DNA of 64,000 nt from Porphyromonas loveana (GCF_003096695.1 NZ_QEKY01000002.1:124001-188000); one strand, 5' to 3'; positions 17,539 through 26,990 are shown, counted from the stretch's first letter. Notes: a model not told the origin generated them from the sequence alone. A program made the numbers and translations.

Positions 17539-18753
17539 ATGTACGACATTCAGAAAATAAGGGAAGACTTCCCCATCCTCCATACCGAGGTTTACGGCAA
17601 ACCGCTCATCTATCTGGACAATGCTGCGACGACACAGAAGCCAATCGCCGTCTTAGACCAGATAGAGCGTGCTTACCGCACCTTCAATGCCAATATCCAT
17701 CGCGGCGTACACCACCTAAGCCAAGTAGCCACGGAACAGCACGAGCTGGCACGCAAACGGATAGCACGCTTTATCGGTGCTGAGGATGCCAAGGAGGTAC
17801 TCTTCACGCGTGGCACCACTGAGGCCATCAATCTGGTGGCTACGTCCTTCGGACAAGCATTCGTCCGAGCAGGAGACGAGATCATCATCAGCACGCTCGA
17901 ACATCACTCGAACATTGTCCCTTGGCAACTACTCGCCGAACGTACTGGTGCTCAACTACGTGTAATCCGTCTGACCGAGAAAGGCGAACTCGATATGGCG
18001 CATTACCGTTCGTTGCTGAACGAACGTACCAAACTCGTTTCGGTAGCACACGTAAGTAATGTACTCGGCACAATCAACCCCATACGTCAAATAACAGATC
18101 TGGCTCATACAGCAGGAGTACCTGTGTTGGTAGATGGCGCTCAGGCCATCGCGCACAGTCGGGTAGACGTCCGCGAACTGGGGGCAGACTTCTACACCTT
18201 CTCAGGACACAAGGTTTATGCTCCTACGGGCATAGGTGTACTGTATGGCAAAGAAGAATGGTTGGAAAAGATGCCTCCCTACCACGGAGGCGGAGAAATG
18301 ATTGCCAAGGTTACTTTCGAGAAGACGACATACAACGAACTTCCCTATAAGTTCGAAGCCGGTACGCCGGACTATGTAGGCTCCACGGCCTTGGCTGTTG
18401 CACTTGATTATATAGAAGGATTGGGTTTGGAAGCAATAGCCGCACACGAGGACAAATTGCTTCGGATGGCCACTGAAGGCATAAAGGCATTTCCCAATGC
18501 CCGCATCATCGGAGAGGCAGAGCATAAAAGTGGTGCACTTTCTTTCTTGATCGGGGACATTCATCCCTACGACCTCGGTATGCTGCTTGACAGACTCGGG
18601 ATAGCCATCCGCACGGGACACCATTGTGCAGAACCTCTACTCGAAAGCATGGGACTGAATGCTACGGCACGTGCCTCCTTTGCCCTCTATAACACCGAAG
18701 AGGAAGTGGAACAATTCCTCCAAGGCCTCAAACGTGTAGTGAGTATGTTTTAA
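17539..18753 (+). CDS. sufS: Cysteine desulfurase, SufS type
   Basis: A 404-residue PLP enzyme that removes sulfur from cysteine for iron-sulfur cluster assembly. The PLP lysine is in TFSGHKVYAPTG (near residue 224) and the active-site cysteine in RTGHHCAEPLL (near residue 363), the short-loop form of SufS/group II. The open frame runs 42 codons further upstream inside the nitroreductase gene, but MYDIQKIREDFPIL is the normal start. The sufBCD genes usually found beside it are not in this window. Confidence 0.93.
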   Translation: MYDIQKIREDFPILHTEVYGKPLIYLDNAATTQKPIAVLDQIERAYRTFNANIHRGVHHLSQVATEQHELARKRIARFIGAEDAKEVLFTRGTTEAINLVATSFGQAFVRAGDEIIISTLEHHSNIVPWQLLAERTGAQLRVIRLTEKGELDMAHYRSLLNERTKLVSVAHVSNVLGTINPIRQITDLAHTAGVPVLVDGAQAIAHSRVDVRELGADFYTFSGHKVYAPTGIGVLYGKEEWLEKMPPYHGGGEMIAKVTFEKTTYNELPYKFEAGTPDYVGSTALAVALDYIEGLGLEAIAAHEDKLLRMATEGIKAFPNARIIGEAEHKSGALSFLIGDIHPYDLGMLLDRLGIAIRTGHHCAEPLLESMGLNATARASFALYNTEEEVEQFLQGLKRVVSMF

Positions 18754-18812
18754 GCTCTTATTTATCTACACACCCATTTTGAAAAAGGATTTTCATAATA
18801 AGACACAGGCTT

Positions 18813-19190
18813 ATGACACAAAAAGAATTCGAGGCACTCTACGAAAACAATTGGAGCGAATGGAAAAAATTTCCTAACCCTGACAAAAAAGAATATTTAT
18901 TTGCTCCATTTGGTCCTGGTGTTTATCAGCTACGTCATTCTTCTTTCGATCATGATTGTCCAGAAGAATTCATCTTATTTGGTAGTGGGAAGAATGTTGC
19001 ATTTCGTATGTCCTCATTATTACCTAAGCCTAAAGGGGAAGGGACAAGAAAGAATAAAGAAAAGAGAGAATACATCCTTGAAAATATTGATAGAATTGAG
19101 TATCGCACAATAGCTTTTGAACACAAAGAAGAGGCAAGAGTCTTTGAAAAGTATGTAAAAGGTAAAGAATCCTACATATTTAGCACGTAA
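18813..19190 (+). CDS. GIY-YIG-like protein, A+T-rich, unknown role
   Basis: A 125-residue protein I do not know by name. It has an order of elements like a GIY-YIG nuclease: GPGVYQLR in place of [19 protein letters not shown] in place of YIG with the following catalytic Arg, and [11 protein letters not shown] with a helix Glu near the end. [14 protein letters not shown] lies between. The gene is clearly richer in A+T than its neighbours sufS and rnhB, which suggests a separate origin. It could be a small nuclease or a catalytically dead relative; the metal-binding Glu and the Arg seem kept. Confidence 0.6.
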   Translation: MTQKEFEALYENNWSEWKKFPNPDKKEYLFAPFGPGVYQLRHSSFDHDCPEEFILFGSGKNVAFRMSSLLPKPKGEGTRKNKEKREYILENIDRIEYRTIAFEHKEEARVFEKYVKGKESYIFST

Positions 19191-19234
19191 AACACTTCTA
19201 TTATACAGACTTAGACTCCTCATTTTTCTATTAC

Positions 19235-19822
19235 TTGTTACTCTCCCGCTACATAGATGACGATTTACGTGAATGTGGTTGCGACGAAGCCGGTCGTGGC
19301 TGCTTGGCCGGTCCCGTATATGCAGCGGCTGTAATTTTGCCTGCGGACTTCTTCCTCCCACTGCTAAACGATTCGAAGCAACTAAGCGAAAAGCAACGCT
19401 ATAGCTTGCGCCCCATTATCGAAGCAGAGGCTATTGCTTGGGGTATAGGCATAGTAAGTGCGCAGGAAATAGATGAAATCAATATCCTGCGAGCGTCGTT
19501 TTTGGCTATGCATCGTGCCATTGATCAACTACCCTTCCGTCCGGAAAGATTGCTGATTGATGGTAATCGATTCGATCCCATTGAAGGGATACCGCATCAC
19601 TGCATCGTTGGAGGAGATGCTCGCTATCGTTCCATTGCTGCGGCATCTATATTGGCCAAGACTTATCGAGATGACGAAATGCTCCGCTTGGATACAGACT
19701 TCCCCGTCTATGGATGGAAGCAAAACAAAGGTTATCCTTCGCCTTCTCATAAATCGGCCATTCGCGTGCATGGGGCATCACCCCATCATCGTCTGACCTT
19801 CCGTGGTGTGACAGAGAAGTAA
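19235..19822 (+). CDS. rnhB: Ribonuclease HII
   Basis: A 195-residue RNase HII, which cuts the RNA strand of RNA-DNA hybrids and single ribonucleotides in [17 protein letters not shown] near residue 15 supplies the Asp-Glu pair and the GRG ribonucleotide-sensing loop; LLIDGNRF and [12 protein letters not shown] supply further catalytic and binding residues. Length is normal. Confidence 0.93.
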   Translation: MLLSRYIDDDLRECGCDEAGRGCLAGPVYAAAVILPADFFLPLLNDSKQLSEKQRYSLRPIIEAEAIAWGIGIVSAQEIDEINILRASFLAMHRAIDQLPFRPERLLIDGNRFDPIEGIPHHCIVGGDARYRSIAAASILAKTYRDDEMLRLDTDFPVYGWKQNKGYPSPSHKSAIRVHGASPHHRLTFRGVTEK

Positions 19823-19854
19823 GGATTAGGAATCATATTTGCGCCGCAGTATAT

Positions 19855-20079
19855 ATGAGTAAAAAAAGCCACCATGCACTTCCACGAGCAACGATGCTCC
19901 GCAAGAAGGCCATCCAGATTCGCTTGAACGAAGCGGAGCATAAGGCCCTTGATGCGTATTGTTCCCGTTTTGGTGTCGAGAATCGTTCGCGCTGGATACG
20001 TGAATTATTGATGAGTGAGGTGATCCATCGATTGGAAAGCGATGTGCCCTTACTCTTCCGAGAGGAGGAGATGCGATGA
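19855..20079 (+). CDS. Ribbon-helix-helix-like small protein
   Basis: A 74-residue basic protein. AIQIRLNEAEHKALDAYC then NRSRWIRELLMSEVIHRL fits strand-helix-helix, as in Arc/MetJ-type DNA-binding proteins. The stop overlaps the tadA start by 4 bp, so the two are co-translated. No toxin partner is adjacent, so it is more likely a conserved small regulator or an accessory to the tRNA enzyme than an antitoxin; this is inference. Confidence 0.65.
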   Translation: MSKKSHHALPRATMLRKKAIQIRLNEAEHKALDAYCSRFGVENRSRWIRELLMSEVIHRLESDVPLLFREEEMR

Positions 20080-20528
20080 TGTCCGTAACTCTTGCCACAG
20101 ACGATATCCGCTATATGCGATTGGCTCTTGAGGAGGCGCAGAAGGCTGCCGAGGAAGGCGAAGTGCCCATAGGTGCTATCATCGTAAGCAGGGGGCAAAT
20201 CATTGCGCGTGCCCACAACGCAGTGGAAAGACTGAACGACCCCACCGCACACGCCGAGATGCTTGCCATCACGATGGCAGTAGATGCAATAGGAGGGAAA
20301 TACTTACGAGACTGCACGCTATACGTCACGGTGGAACCATGTCTTATGTGTGCAGGAGCACTGCGATGGACACAGATACCACGCGTAGTATATGGTGCTT
20401 CAGAGCCGAAGGTAGGTTATCATCTCTTTGCGGACAATGCATTCCATCCGAAATGCCGCGTTGAAGGTGGTATTTTGGCTGCAGAGTCGGAAGATCTGAT
20501 GCGTACTTTCTTTGCAAGTAAACGCTGA
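20076..20528 (+). CDS. tadA: tRNA-specific adenosine deaminase (TadA)
   Basis: A 150-residue zinc deaminase that converts A34 of tRNA-Arg(ACG) to inosine. Zinc and catalytic residues are His59 and Glu61 in HAEM, and Cys89 and Cys92 in VEPCLMC. VPIGAIIV upstream is the usual substrate-site segment. The start may be the first or second Met of MMSVTLATDD. Confidence 0.93.
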   Translation: MMSVTLATDDIRYMRLALEEAQKAAEEGEVPIGAIIVSRGQIIARAHNAVERLNDPTAHAEMLAITMAVDAIGGKYLRDCTLYVTVEPCLMCAGALRWTQIPRVVYGASEPKVGYHLFADNAFHPKCRVEGGILAAESEDLMRTFFASKR

Positions 20529-20543
20529 CAGACTCATTATCTA

Positions 20544-20551
20544 TATATTTG
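20544..20551 (+). promoter_or_regulatory. Possible -7 element of rnz
   Basis: TATATTTG matches TAnnTTTG, but its 3' end is only 6 bp before the ATG, implying a leaderless transcript if used. No -33 box seen. Confidence 0.25.
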
Positions 20552-20557
20552 TGCAAT

Positions 20558-21472
20558 ATGGCAGAATTCAGTGTACATATCTTGGGCTGCGGATCTGCCC
20601 TACCGACGACCTATCACCACCCATCTTCGCAAGTAATCAATTTGCGTGACAAGCTCTATATGATCGACTGTGGAGAGGGCGTGCAGCATCAATTCCGAAT
20701 CGAAAAGCTATGCTTCGGTCGTCTGGTGCATATCTTCATCAGCCATCTACACGGGGATCATTGCTTCGGACTTCCCGGTCTTATCTCCACGCTTGGGATG
20801 TTGGGTCGAACAGGAACTCTGCATGTACATGGGCCTGAAGGAATAGAACGCTTCTTGGCTCCCATATTAGATCAGTTCTGCCAACGTATGCCCTATGAGG
20901 TAGAAATACACACCATCAATGCTTCGCGTCACGCACTGATACATGAAGATAAATCAGTGAAAGTGTACAGTATACCGCTCAGTCATCGCATACCGACAGC
21001 GGGCTATCTATTTGAAGAAAAATGCAGGGTGCGCCACCTTAACAGGGCAGCAGCGGAGTTTTACCAAATTCCTCTGTCCGAATACCCCATGATAATAGAA
21101 GGTTTTGACTATACGACTGATGATGGAAGAATCATCCCCAACAGACAATTGACCATCCCGGGGACACTTCCCAGAAGATATGCCTATTGCTCAGATACGG
21201 AGTTTCTTCCGGCTATCATCCCTATTATACAAGGTGTAGATCTCCTCTACCACGAAGCAACATTTATGGATTCGGAAAAGACAAGAGCCAAAGAGACCTG
21301 CCACAGTACAGCCAAGGAGGCTGCAGAAATAGCACGCAGGGCAGAAGTCAAGCGTCTTGTCATAGGACATTATTCGGGTAGATACAGAGATAGCAAGGGG
21401 CTTCTTGAAGAAGCCAAAACAGTTTTTGAAGCTACCATTGCAGCCAATGAGGGGATGCGCATTGACGTATAG
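20558..21472 (+). CDS. rnz: Ribonuclease Z
   Basis: A 304-residue metallo-beta-lactamase-fold endonuclease that matures tRNA 3' ends. The core motif SHLHGDHCFGLPG has His63, His65, Asp67 and His68; further ligands are in YCSDTEF and the C-terminal IGHYSGRY. I use the ATG at 20558 (MAEFSVHILGCGSA) rather than an upstream TTG. A TATATTTG element at 20544-20551 ends just before this ATG. Confidence 0.92.
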   Translation: MAEFSVHILGCGSALPTTYHHPSSQVINLRDKLYMIDCGEGVQHQFRIEKLCFGRLVHIFISHLHGDHCFGLPGLISTLGMLGRTGTLHVHGPEGIERFLAPILDQFCQRMPYEVEIHTINASRHALIHEDKSVKVYSIPLSHRIPTAGYLFEEKCRVRHLNRAAAEFYQIPLSEYPMIIEGFDYTTDDGRIIPNRQLTIPGTLPRRYAYCSDTEFLPAIIPIIQGVDLLYHEATFMDSEKTRAKETCHSTAKEAAEIARRAEVKRLVIGHYSGRYRDSKGLLEEAKTVFEATIAANEGMRIDV

Positions 21473-22016
21473 AGGTGACATCTTTAAGACACCATTATTA
21501 TATGTACTCATCATCCTCACGGCACTGATGAGTTCTTGTGGAGTCAACAAGAAGCCTACTCCTATATCCGGCAAGCCGGTTTATTCGGCTACCGGCCGAC
21601 CTCTACTGACTGCTGAAGAGATTGTAACTGATCTAATTGCGTATGGCAAGAAATTCCTTGGAAAGCCTTATAACTATCCTTCGGCTTGGCCAATGGATTG
21701 TTCCGGCTATGTAGCTTATTTGTACTCATGCTACGGCATCCATATACCACGATCCTCTTCAGCCCTATACACCTATACCCTACCTGTGCGTTACCCCCTT
21801 CCCGGTGATTTGCTATTCTTTCGTGGGAATAACAACAAGAATAGCCGCATTGGGCACGTAGCTCTACTCATTGAAGTACGCGGTGAAGAACTAATCATGA
21901 TGCACAATACTAACAGCCGAGGAATTATTATCGAATCAGTACAAAGCAGCCCATATTTCCGAAATAGATACGTTGGGGCAGGTCGTCTGCCTGAGATTCA
22001 TGCTCGCATGGACTGA
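21447..22016 (+). CDS. NlpC/P60-family lipoprotein
   Basis: A 189-residue cell-wall peptidase candidate. The signal ends ALMSSC, so Cys31 is the lipidated residue. The NlpC/P60 domain has the nucleophile Cys85 in WPMDCSGYV, His137 in RIGHVALL and His153 in MMHNTN, forming the Cys-His-His triad. Such enzymes cut D-Glu-diaminopimelate bonds in peptidoglycan stems. The start at 21447 lies inside rnz (26-bp overlap). An upstream in-frame Met would place it deeper in rnz and is less likely. Confidence 0.8.
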   Translation: MRGCALTYRGDIFKTPLLYVLIILTALMSSCGVNKKPTPISGKPVYSATGRPLLTAEEIVTDLIAYGKKFLGKPYNYPSAWPMDCSGYVAYLYSCYGIHIPRSSSALYTYTLPVRYPLPGDLLFFRGNNNKNSRIGHVALLIEVRGEELIMMHNTNSRGIIIESVQSSPYFRNRYVGAGRLPEIHARMD

Positions 22017-22072
22017 ATTTGGCATACTATCGCTGAATTTGGCATACTATGCCCCAATTTTGCAAAGTCTAT
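22013..22072. repeat. 20-bp tandem repeat, two near-perfect copies and one decayed
   Basis: Copies at 22013-22032 and 22033-22052 agree in their first 18 bases (ctgaatttggcatactat); a decayed third follows to about 22072 (caattttgcaaagtctatg). The first copy begins inside the NlpC stop codon. The core tttggca resembles the cores of the 22-bp arrays. Confidence 0.75.
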
Positions 22073-22096
22073 GTCGCAAAAACAGAAAAACTATGT

Positions 22097-22104
22097 TATC
22101 TTTG
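22097..22104 (+). promoter_or_regulatory. Possible -7 element of the AAA ATPase gene
   Basis: TATCTTTG fits TAnnTTTG, giving a leader of about 20 nt. Confidence 0.4.
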
Positions 22105-22130
22105 CTACCTAAATATAGCGACATAATCAA

Positions 22131-23312
22131 ATGAACAACTTTTTCAAGATATACGACAATCTTCTTCGCAATCTATCGCCCTCACTACGTAGAGGTTTGA
22201 TGGATGAAATCAATTGGGAGGAACGTCTGATTGGTATCAAGGGTTCGAGAGGTGTAGGCAAGACGACATTTCTGCTTGACTATGCACGGGAAAAATTCGG
22301 CGTAGGCAATAGAAAGTGCTTGTATATCAACCTGAATCAGCTCTATTTCACGACAGAATCATTGGTGGATTTCGCCGGCGACTTTGTTGAGCAAGGAGGA
22401 GAAGTATTACTACTGGATCAGGTGTACAAATACCCGGACTGGCCTGCAAGCTTGCGTAAGTGCATAGAGTTGTATCCGAGTCTTCGAATTGTATTCACTG
22501 GTTCGACTGTGATGCGTCTGAAGGAAGAAAATCCTGAACTGAATGGATTGGTCACGTCTTATGTGTTAGATGGCTTCTCATTCCGCGAATTTCTAAATCT
22601 TAGAACAGGTCTATCGCTTAAACCCTACACATGGGAAGAGATTGTCAAGCACCATGAAGAGATCGTACCAAAGATACTGGATGAGGTGAATCCGCTCGAT
22701 TGGCTGCAAGAATATCTGCACCATGGATACTACCCTATTTTCTTAGAAGACAAGAATTACTCTGAGAATCTGCTCAAGACACTCAATATGACACTGGAGG
22801 TGGACGTGCTCTTTATCAGACAGATCGAACAGCGCTTCCTGCATAAGCTGCGTAAGCTTCTATACATCTTGGGGCAACGGGCACCAGGGTCACTTAACAT
22901 ATCGAACATAGCCAAGGAAGTGGATACATCACGTACAACGATAACAAACTACTTGAAGTATCTGTCCGAAGCCAGACTGATCAAAGAGCTTCACCGCAAA
23001 GAGACCGAGGAGGTTAAGAAGCCGGCAATGATCTATCTCGACAATACCAATGTGGGATATGTGATACAGCCCGAACCTCTTAACTTTATCGATGTACTCA
23101 AGACATTCTTCCTCAATCAGGTGAAAAGCCGCAATGAGGTGTGTCTGGGTTCTCGCTCTCAGATAGCATTCTGTGTGAACGGAGAATATCAGTTTTGCAT
23201 AGATGAAAAGATGAGTCGCCGCTACCGTCCGGATCGCTACTATGCAGTCCACAACATAAGAAGCGGGACTCGCAATATTATCCCCCTCTGGCTTTTCGGT
23301 TTCTTGTACTAA
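22131..23312 (+). CDS. AAA family ATPase with C-terminal DUF4143-like region, altered Walker B
   Basis: A 393-residue protein of the AAA_14/DUF4143 type common in Bacteroidetes. Walker A is GSRGVGKT at 38-45. Walker B reads VLLLDQVYKYPDW at 92-104: the usual catalytic Glu after Asp96 is Gln97, which would be expected to slow or abolish hydrolysis. Residues 270-320 hold a winged-helix-like segment (SRTTITNYLKYLSEARLI). The C-terminal part resembles the restriction-fold-like end of these proteins (CVNGEYQFCID). The cellular role of the family is not known. It is a single gene with its own probable promoter. Confidence 0.8.
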   Translation: MNNFFKIYDNLLRNLSPSLRRGLMDEINWEERLIGIKGSRGVGKTTFLLDYAREKFGVGNRKCLYINLNQLYFTTESLVDFAGDFVEQGGEVLLLDQVYKYPDWPASLRKCIELYPSLRIVFTGSTVMRLKEENPELNGLVTSYVLDGFSFREFLNLRTGLSLKPYTWEEIVKHHEEIVPKILDEVNPLDWLQEYLHHGYYPIFLEDKNYSENLLKTLNMTLEVDVLFIRQIEQRFLHKLRKLLYILGQRAPGSLNISNIAKEVDTSRTTITNYLKYLSEARLIKELHRKETEEVKKPAMIYLDNTNVGYVIQPEPLNFIDVLKTFFLNQVKSRNEVCLGSRSQIAFCVNGEYQFCIDEKMSRRYRPDRYYAVHNIRSGTRNIIPLWLFGFLY

Positions 23313-23381
23313 GGAGCAGATCTTTGTCAGATAAAAAAGAGAAAAACAGTTACGATTATTACTTTACAATAAAGAATCAAA

Positions 23382-26300
23382 ATGGCAAAAGAAAAGAAAT
23401 TCCTCACTTGTGACGGGAACCAAGCTGCTGCGCACATTGCTTATATGTTTAGCGAAGTAGCCGCCATTTATCCCATCACTCCATCTTCTACGATGGCTGA
23501 GTACGTAGATGACTGGGCTGCCGCCGGTCGGAAAAACATCTTCGGCGAGACGGTAAGAGTCCAAGAGATGCAAAGTGAAGCCGGAGCAGCCGGAGCACTT
23601 CACGGCTCTCTGCAAGGAGGAGCACTAACCACAACCTTTACGGCATCACAAGGCTTATTGCTGATGATCCCAAACATGTACAAGATCGCCGGCGAACTGC
23701 TCCCCTGCGTCTTTCACGTATCGGCACGTGCAATTGCCTCCCACGCCCTCTCCATCTTCGGAGACCATCAAGACGTGATGGCTGCACGCCAGACTGGTTT
23801 TGCACAACTCTGTACCGGATCAGTACAAGAAGTAATGGACTTGGCCGGAGTGGCACACCTTGCCACCCTGCGTACGCGTATCCCATTCATCCACTTCTTT
23901 GACGGCTTCCGCACCTCGCACGAGATCCAGAAGATCGAAGCTCTCGACAACGAAGACCTGGCTCAATTCATTGACTGGAACGACATAAAACGCTTCCGCA
24001 AGAGTGCTCTCAACCCCGAAGCTCCTGTAACTCGCGGCACGGCACAAAACGGAGACATTTACTTCCAGAACCGTGAGGCCAGCAACCGCTTCTACGATGC
24101 TGTGCCAGAAGCAGTACAGTATTGTATGGATCAGCTCGCAACGGTTACGGGACGTCACTATCATCTCTTTGACTACTATGGTGATCCAGAGGCAGAGCAC
24201 GTAATCATCGCTATGGGGTCTGTGACCGAAGCTATCCGCGAAGTAGTGGACGACCTCCGCTCCAAGGGAGAAAAGGTGGGTCTACTCAGCGTACACCTCT
24301 ACCGTCCGTTCAGTGCTAAGCACTTCCTGGCAGCCATGCCCATGTCAGTGAAGCGCATCGCCGTACTTGACAGGACCAAGGAACCAGGTGCTACCGGCGA
24401 ACCTCTCTACCTTGACGTAAGGGACTGCTACTATGGTATTGAAAATGCCCCTGTGATAGTGGGAGGTCGCTACGGACTCTCTTCCAAGGACACCACACCG
24501 GCTCAAATGAAGGCCGTGTATGATAATCTCAAACTCAATGTGCCAAAAGATCACTTCACAGTGGGGATTGTAGATGATGTAACTTTCACGTCACTGCCCT
24601 TGGGCGAAGACCTTATCTTTGACAACCCCTCGTTGGTGGAAGCCAAGTTCTACGGTCTCGGTGCCGACGGAACTGTAGGAGCCAATAAGAACTCTGTGAA
24701 GATCATCGGTGACAATACGGACAAATACTGTCAGGCCTACTTCGCTTATGACTCCAAAAAGTCCGGTGGCTTCACCTGCTCACACCTCCGCTTCGGTGAC
24801 AATCCCATTCGTTCTACTTATCTCGTTGTTACGCCAGACTTCGTAGCGTGCCACGTACCAGCTTACCTGCGTATGTACGATGTTCTCAAGGGTCTCAAGA
24901 AGAACGGCACCTTCCTGCTTAACTCCATTTGGGCACCCGAAGACATTGAGCAACACTTGCCCAACAAGGTGAAGCGCTATTTGGCCAAGAACAATATTCG
25001 TTTCTACATCATCAACGCCACAGCCATCGCACAACGCATCGGTCTGGGCAACAGAACCAATACTATCCTCCAGTCGGCATTCTTCAAGATCGCCAACGTA
25101 ATCCCTTATGAATTGGCCGTAGAGCAGATGAAAAAGTTCATCGTCAAGAGCTATGGCAAGAAAGGTGAAGAAATTATCAACAAGAACTTTGCGGCTGTAG
25201 ATGAGGGTGGTAACGTAGTGGAGATAGCAGTGAAGCCAGAATGGGCCGATCTCTCCGATGATCCAGTGGTACGCCACGAAGGAGACACAGACTTCATTCA
25301 CAACGTAGTACGTCCTATCAATGCACAAGCCGGAGACGACCTCCCTGTATCGGCTTTCCTCGGCCGTGAGGACGGTACGTGGGATGCCGGCACGGCTGCT
25401 TCTGAGAAGCGCGGTGTTGCAGCTTTTGTCCCCGTGTGGGAGGCTGACAACTGTGTACAGTGTAACCAGTGTGCTTACGTCTGTCCCCATGCAACGATTC
25501 GTCCCTTCGTCCTCACCAAAGAAGAAGAGGATAAGAGCGGCGTTCGCGTACTCAAGGCTGTGGGCAAACAGTTTGCCGATATGGGCTTCCGTATCCAAGT
25601 TAATGTAATGGACTGTCTGGGCTGTAGCAACTGTGTGGATGTGTGTCCCGGCAATAAGAACGGCAAGGCTTTGACAATGAAGCCCATCGAAGAACAGTAC
25701 GACGAGCAAAAGAACTGGGACAAAATGATCACCGGCGTGACAAGCAAGGCTCACCTCGTAGATGTGACAGCCAATGTGAAAAACTCTCAGTTTGCCACAC
25801 CTTTGTTCGAATTCTCAGGAGCATGTGCCGGCTGTGGCGAAACGCCCTACGTGAAGCTCATTACGCAGCTTTATGGTGAGCGTCAGACGGTAGCCAACGC
25901 TACGGGATGTTCTTCTATCTACTCTGGATCGGCACCTTCCACTCCCTACACCAAGAACGAACGTGGAGAAGGACCTGCATGGGCCAATTCTCTCTTCGAG
26001 GATAACGCCGAATTCGGTCTCGGTATGCATCTGGCCTATAAAAAGATGCGTCGCCGCCTCGTTAACCTCGCTGAAGAAGCACAAAGCTGCTCTTGTTGCT
26101 CTGATGAACTCAAAGCTCTCCTCAAGGAATGGATAGAGAAGCGTCAAGATGCCGAAGCGAGCAAGATTTTGGCCGATAAGATCCGTCCCCTTGTTGCCGC
26201 ATGCGACTGTGACATATGCCGGCGCATCCAGCGTGTCGATAGCTTCTTCATCAAACGTGCACAATGGATCATCGGTGGTGACGGCTGGGCCTACGACATC

Positions 26301-26963
26301 GGTTTCGGCGGTCTTGACCATGTAATTGCCTCAGGCATGAATGTCAACATCTTGGTACTCGACACAGAGGTGTACTCCAATACGGGTGGCCAGTCTTCCA
26401 AGAGTACCCCCATCGGTGCCATCGCCAAGTTTGCCGCTGCCGGCAAACGTATCCGAAAAAAAGATCTCGGCATGATTGCCACTACCTACGGCTACGTCTA
26501 TGTGGCACAGGTGTCTATTGGTGCCAACCCTGCCCAAACCCTCAAGGCCATCCGCGAAGCAGAAGCCTATGACGGTCCTTCAATCGTCATTGCCTACTCA
26601 CCCTGTATCTCACACGGTATCAAAAACGGTATGGGTAAGACCCAAGCCGAGGGCAAACGCGCTGTCGAATGTGGTTACTGGCACCTGTGGCGCTACAACC
26701 CAGAATTGGAGAAGGAGGGCAAGAACCCCTTCCAGATGGATAGCAAGGAGCCGAACTGGGGCAAATTTAAAGAGTTCCTTCAGGGCGAAGTGCGCTACGC
26801 CTCACTCCATAAACAGTTCCCTGAGGATGCCAACGAGCTCTTCGCTGCAGCCCTTGAGAATGCTCAGTGGAGATACCGCAACTATATGCGTATGAGTGCA
26901 GCCGACTGGTCCGACACGCTGGGCATACAGGACATCAAGGAGGAAAAGGATCGCGACGCATAA
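23382..26963 (+). CDS. nifJ: Pyruvate:ferredoxin (flavodoxin) oxidoreductase
   Basis: An 1193-residue single-chain enzyme that converts pyruvate and CoA to acetyl-CoA, CO2 and reduced ferredoxin, central to anaerobic energy metabolism. Order of domains: pyruvate domain with YPITPSSTMAEYVDDW at the start; the transketolase C-terminal-like domain; the gamma domain; two 4Fe-4S motifs CVQCNQCAYVCP (near 690) and CLGCSNCVDVCPG (near 745); then a Cys-containing CAGCGETPY and the TPP-binding GDGWAYDIGFGG (near 965). All clusters' cysteines are intact. It ends at a strong terminator. Confidence 0.96.
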   Translation: MAKEKKFLTCDGNQAAAHIAYMFSEVAAIYPITPSSTMAEYVDDWAAAGRKNIFGETVRVQEMQSEAGAAGALHGSLQGGALTTTFTASQGLLLMIPNMYKIAGELLPCVFHVSARAIASHALSIFGDHQDVMAARQTGFAQLCTGSVQEVMDLAGVAHLATLRTRIPFIHFFDGFRTSHEIQKIEALDNEDLAQFIDWNDIKRFRKSALNPEAPVTRGTAQNGDIYFQNREASNRFYDAVPEAVQYCMDQLATVTGRHYHLFDYYGDPEAEHVIIAMGSVTEAIREVVDDLRSKGEKVGLLSVHLYRPFSAKHFLAAMPMSVKRIAVLDRTKEPGATGEPLYLDVRDCYYGIENAPVIVGGRYGLSSKDTTPAQMKAVYDNLKLNVPKDHFTVGIVDDVTFTSLPLGEDLIFDNPSLVEAKFYGLGADGTVGANKNSVKIIGDNTDKYCQAYFAYDSKKSGGFTCSHLRFGDNPIRSTYLVVTPDFVACHVPAYLRMYDVLKGLKKNGTFLLNSIWAPEDIEQHLPNKVKRYLAKNNIRFYIINATAIAQRIGLGNRTNTILQSAFFKIANVIPYELAVEQMKKFIVKSYGKKGEEIINKNFAAVDEGGNVVEIAVKPEWADLSDDPVVRHEGDTDFIHNVVRPINAQAGDDLPVSAFLGREDGTWDAGTAASEKRGVAAFVPVWEADNCVQCNQCAYVCPHATIRPFVLTKEEEDKSGVRVLKAVGKQFADMGFRIQVNVMDCLGCSNCVDVCPGNKNGKALTMKPIEEQYDEQKNWDKMITGVTSKAHLVDVTANVKNSQFATPLFEFSGACAGCGETPYVKLITQLYGERQTVANATGCSSIYSGSAPSTPYTKNERGEGPAWANSLFEDNAEFGLGMHLAYKKMRRRLVNLAEEAQSCSCCSDELKALLKEWIEKRQDAEASKILADKIRPLVAACDCDICRRIQRVDSFFIKRAQWIIGGDGWAYDIGFGGLDHVIASGMNVNILVLDTEVYSNTGGQSSKSTPIGAIAKFAAAGKRIRKKDLGMIATTYGYVYVAQVSIGANPAQTLKAIREAEAYDGPSIVIAYSPCISHGIKNGMGKTQAEGKRAVECGYWHLWRYNPELEKEGKNPFQMDSKEPNWGKFKEFLQGEVRYASLHKQFPEDANELFAAALENAQWRYRNYMRMSAADWSDTLGIQDIKEEKDRDA

Positions 26964-26990
26964 GTCTTTCCGACTCCCCTCTTCACGCAG

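Noticed and set aside
19855-20079. Antitoxin of a toxin-antitoxin pair
   Set aside because: The ribbon-helix-helix-like gene is coupled to tadA, a tRNA deaminase, and no toxin-like gene is next to it.
24780-25754. A 324-codon open frame on the minus strand
   Set aside because: It is fully antisense to the metal-cluster part of nifJ, which is clearly coding on the plus strand; its translation shows no known motif.
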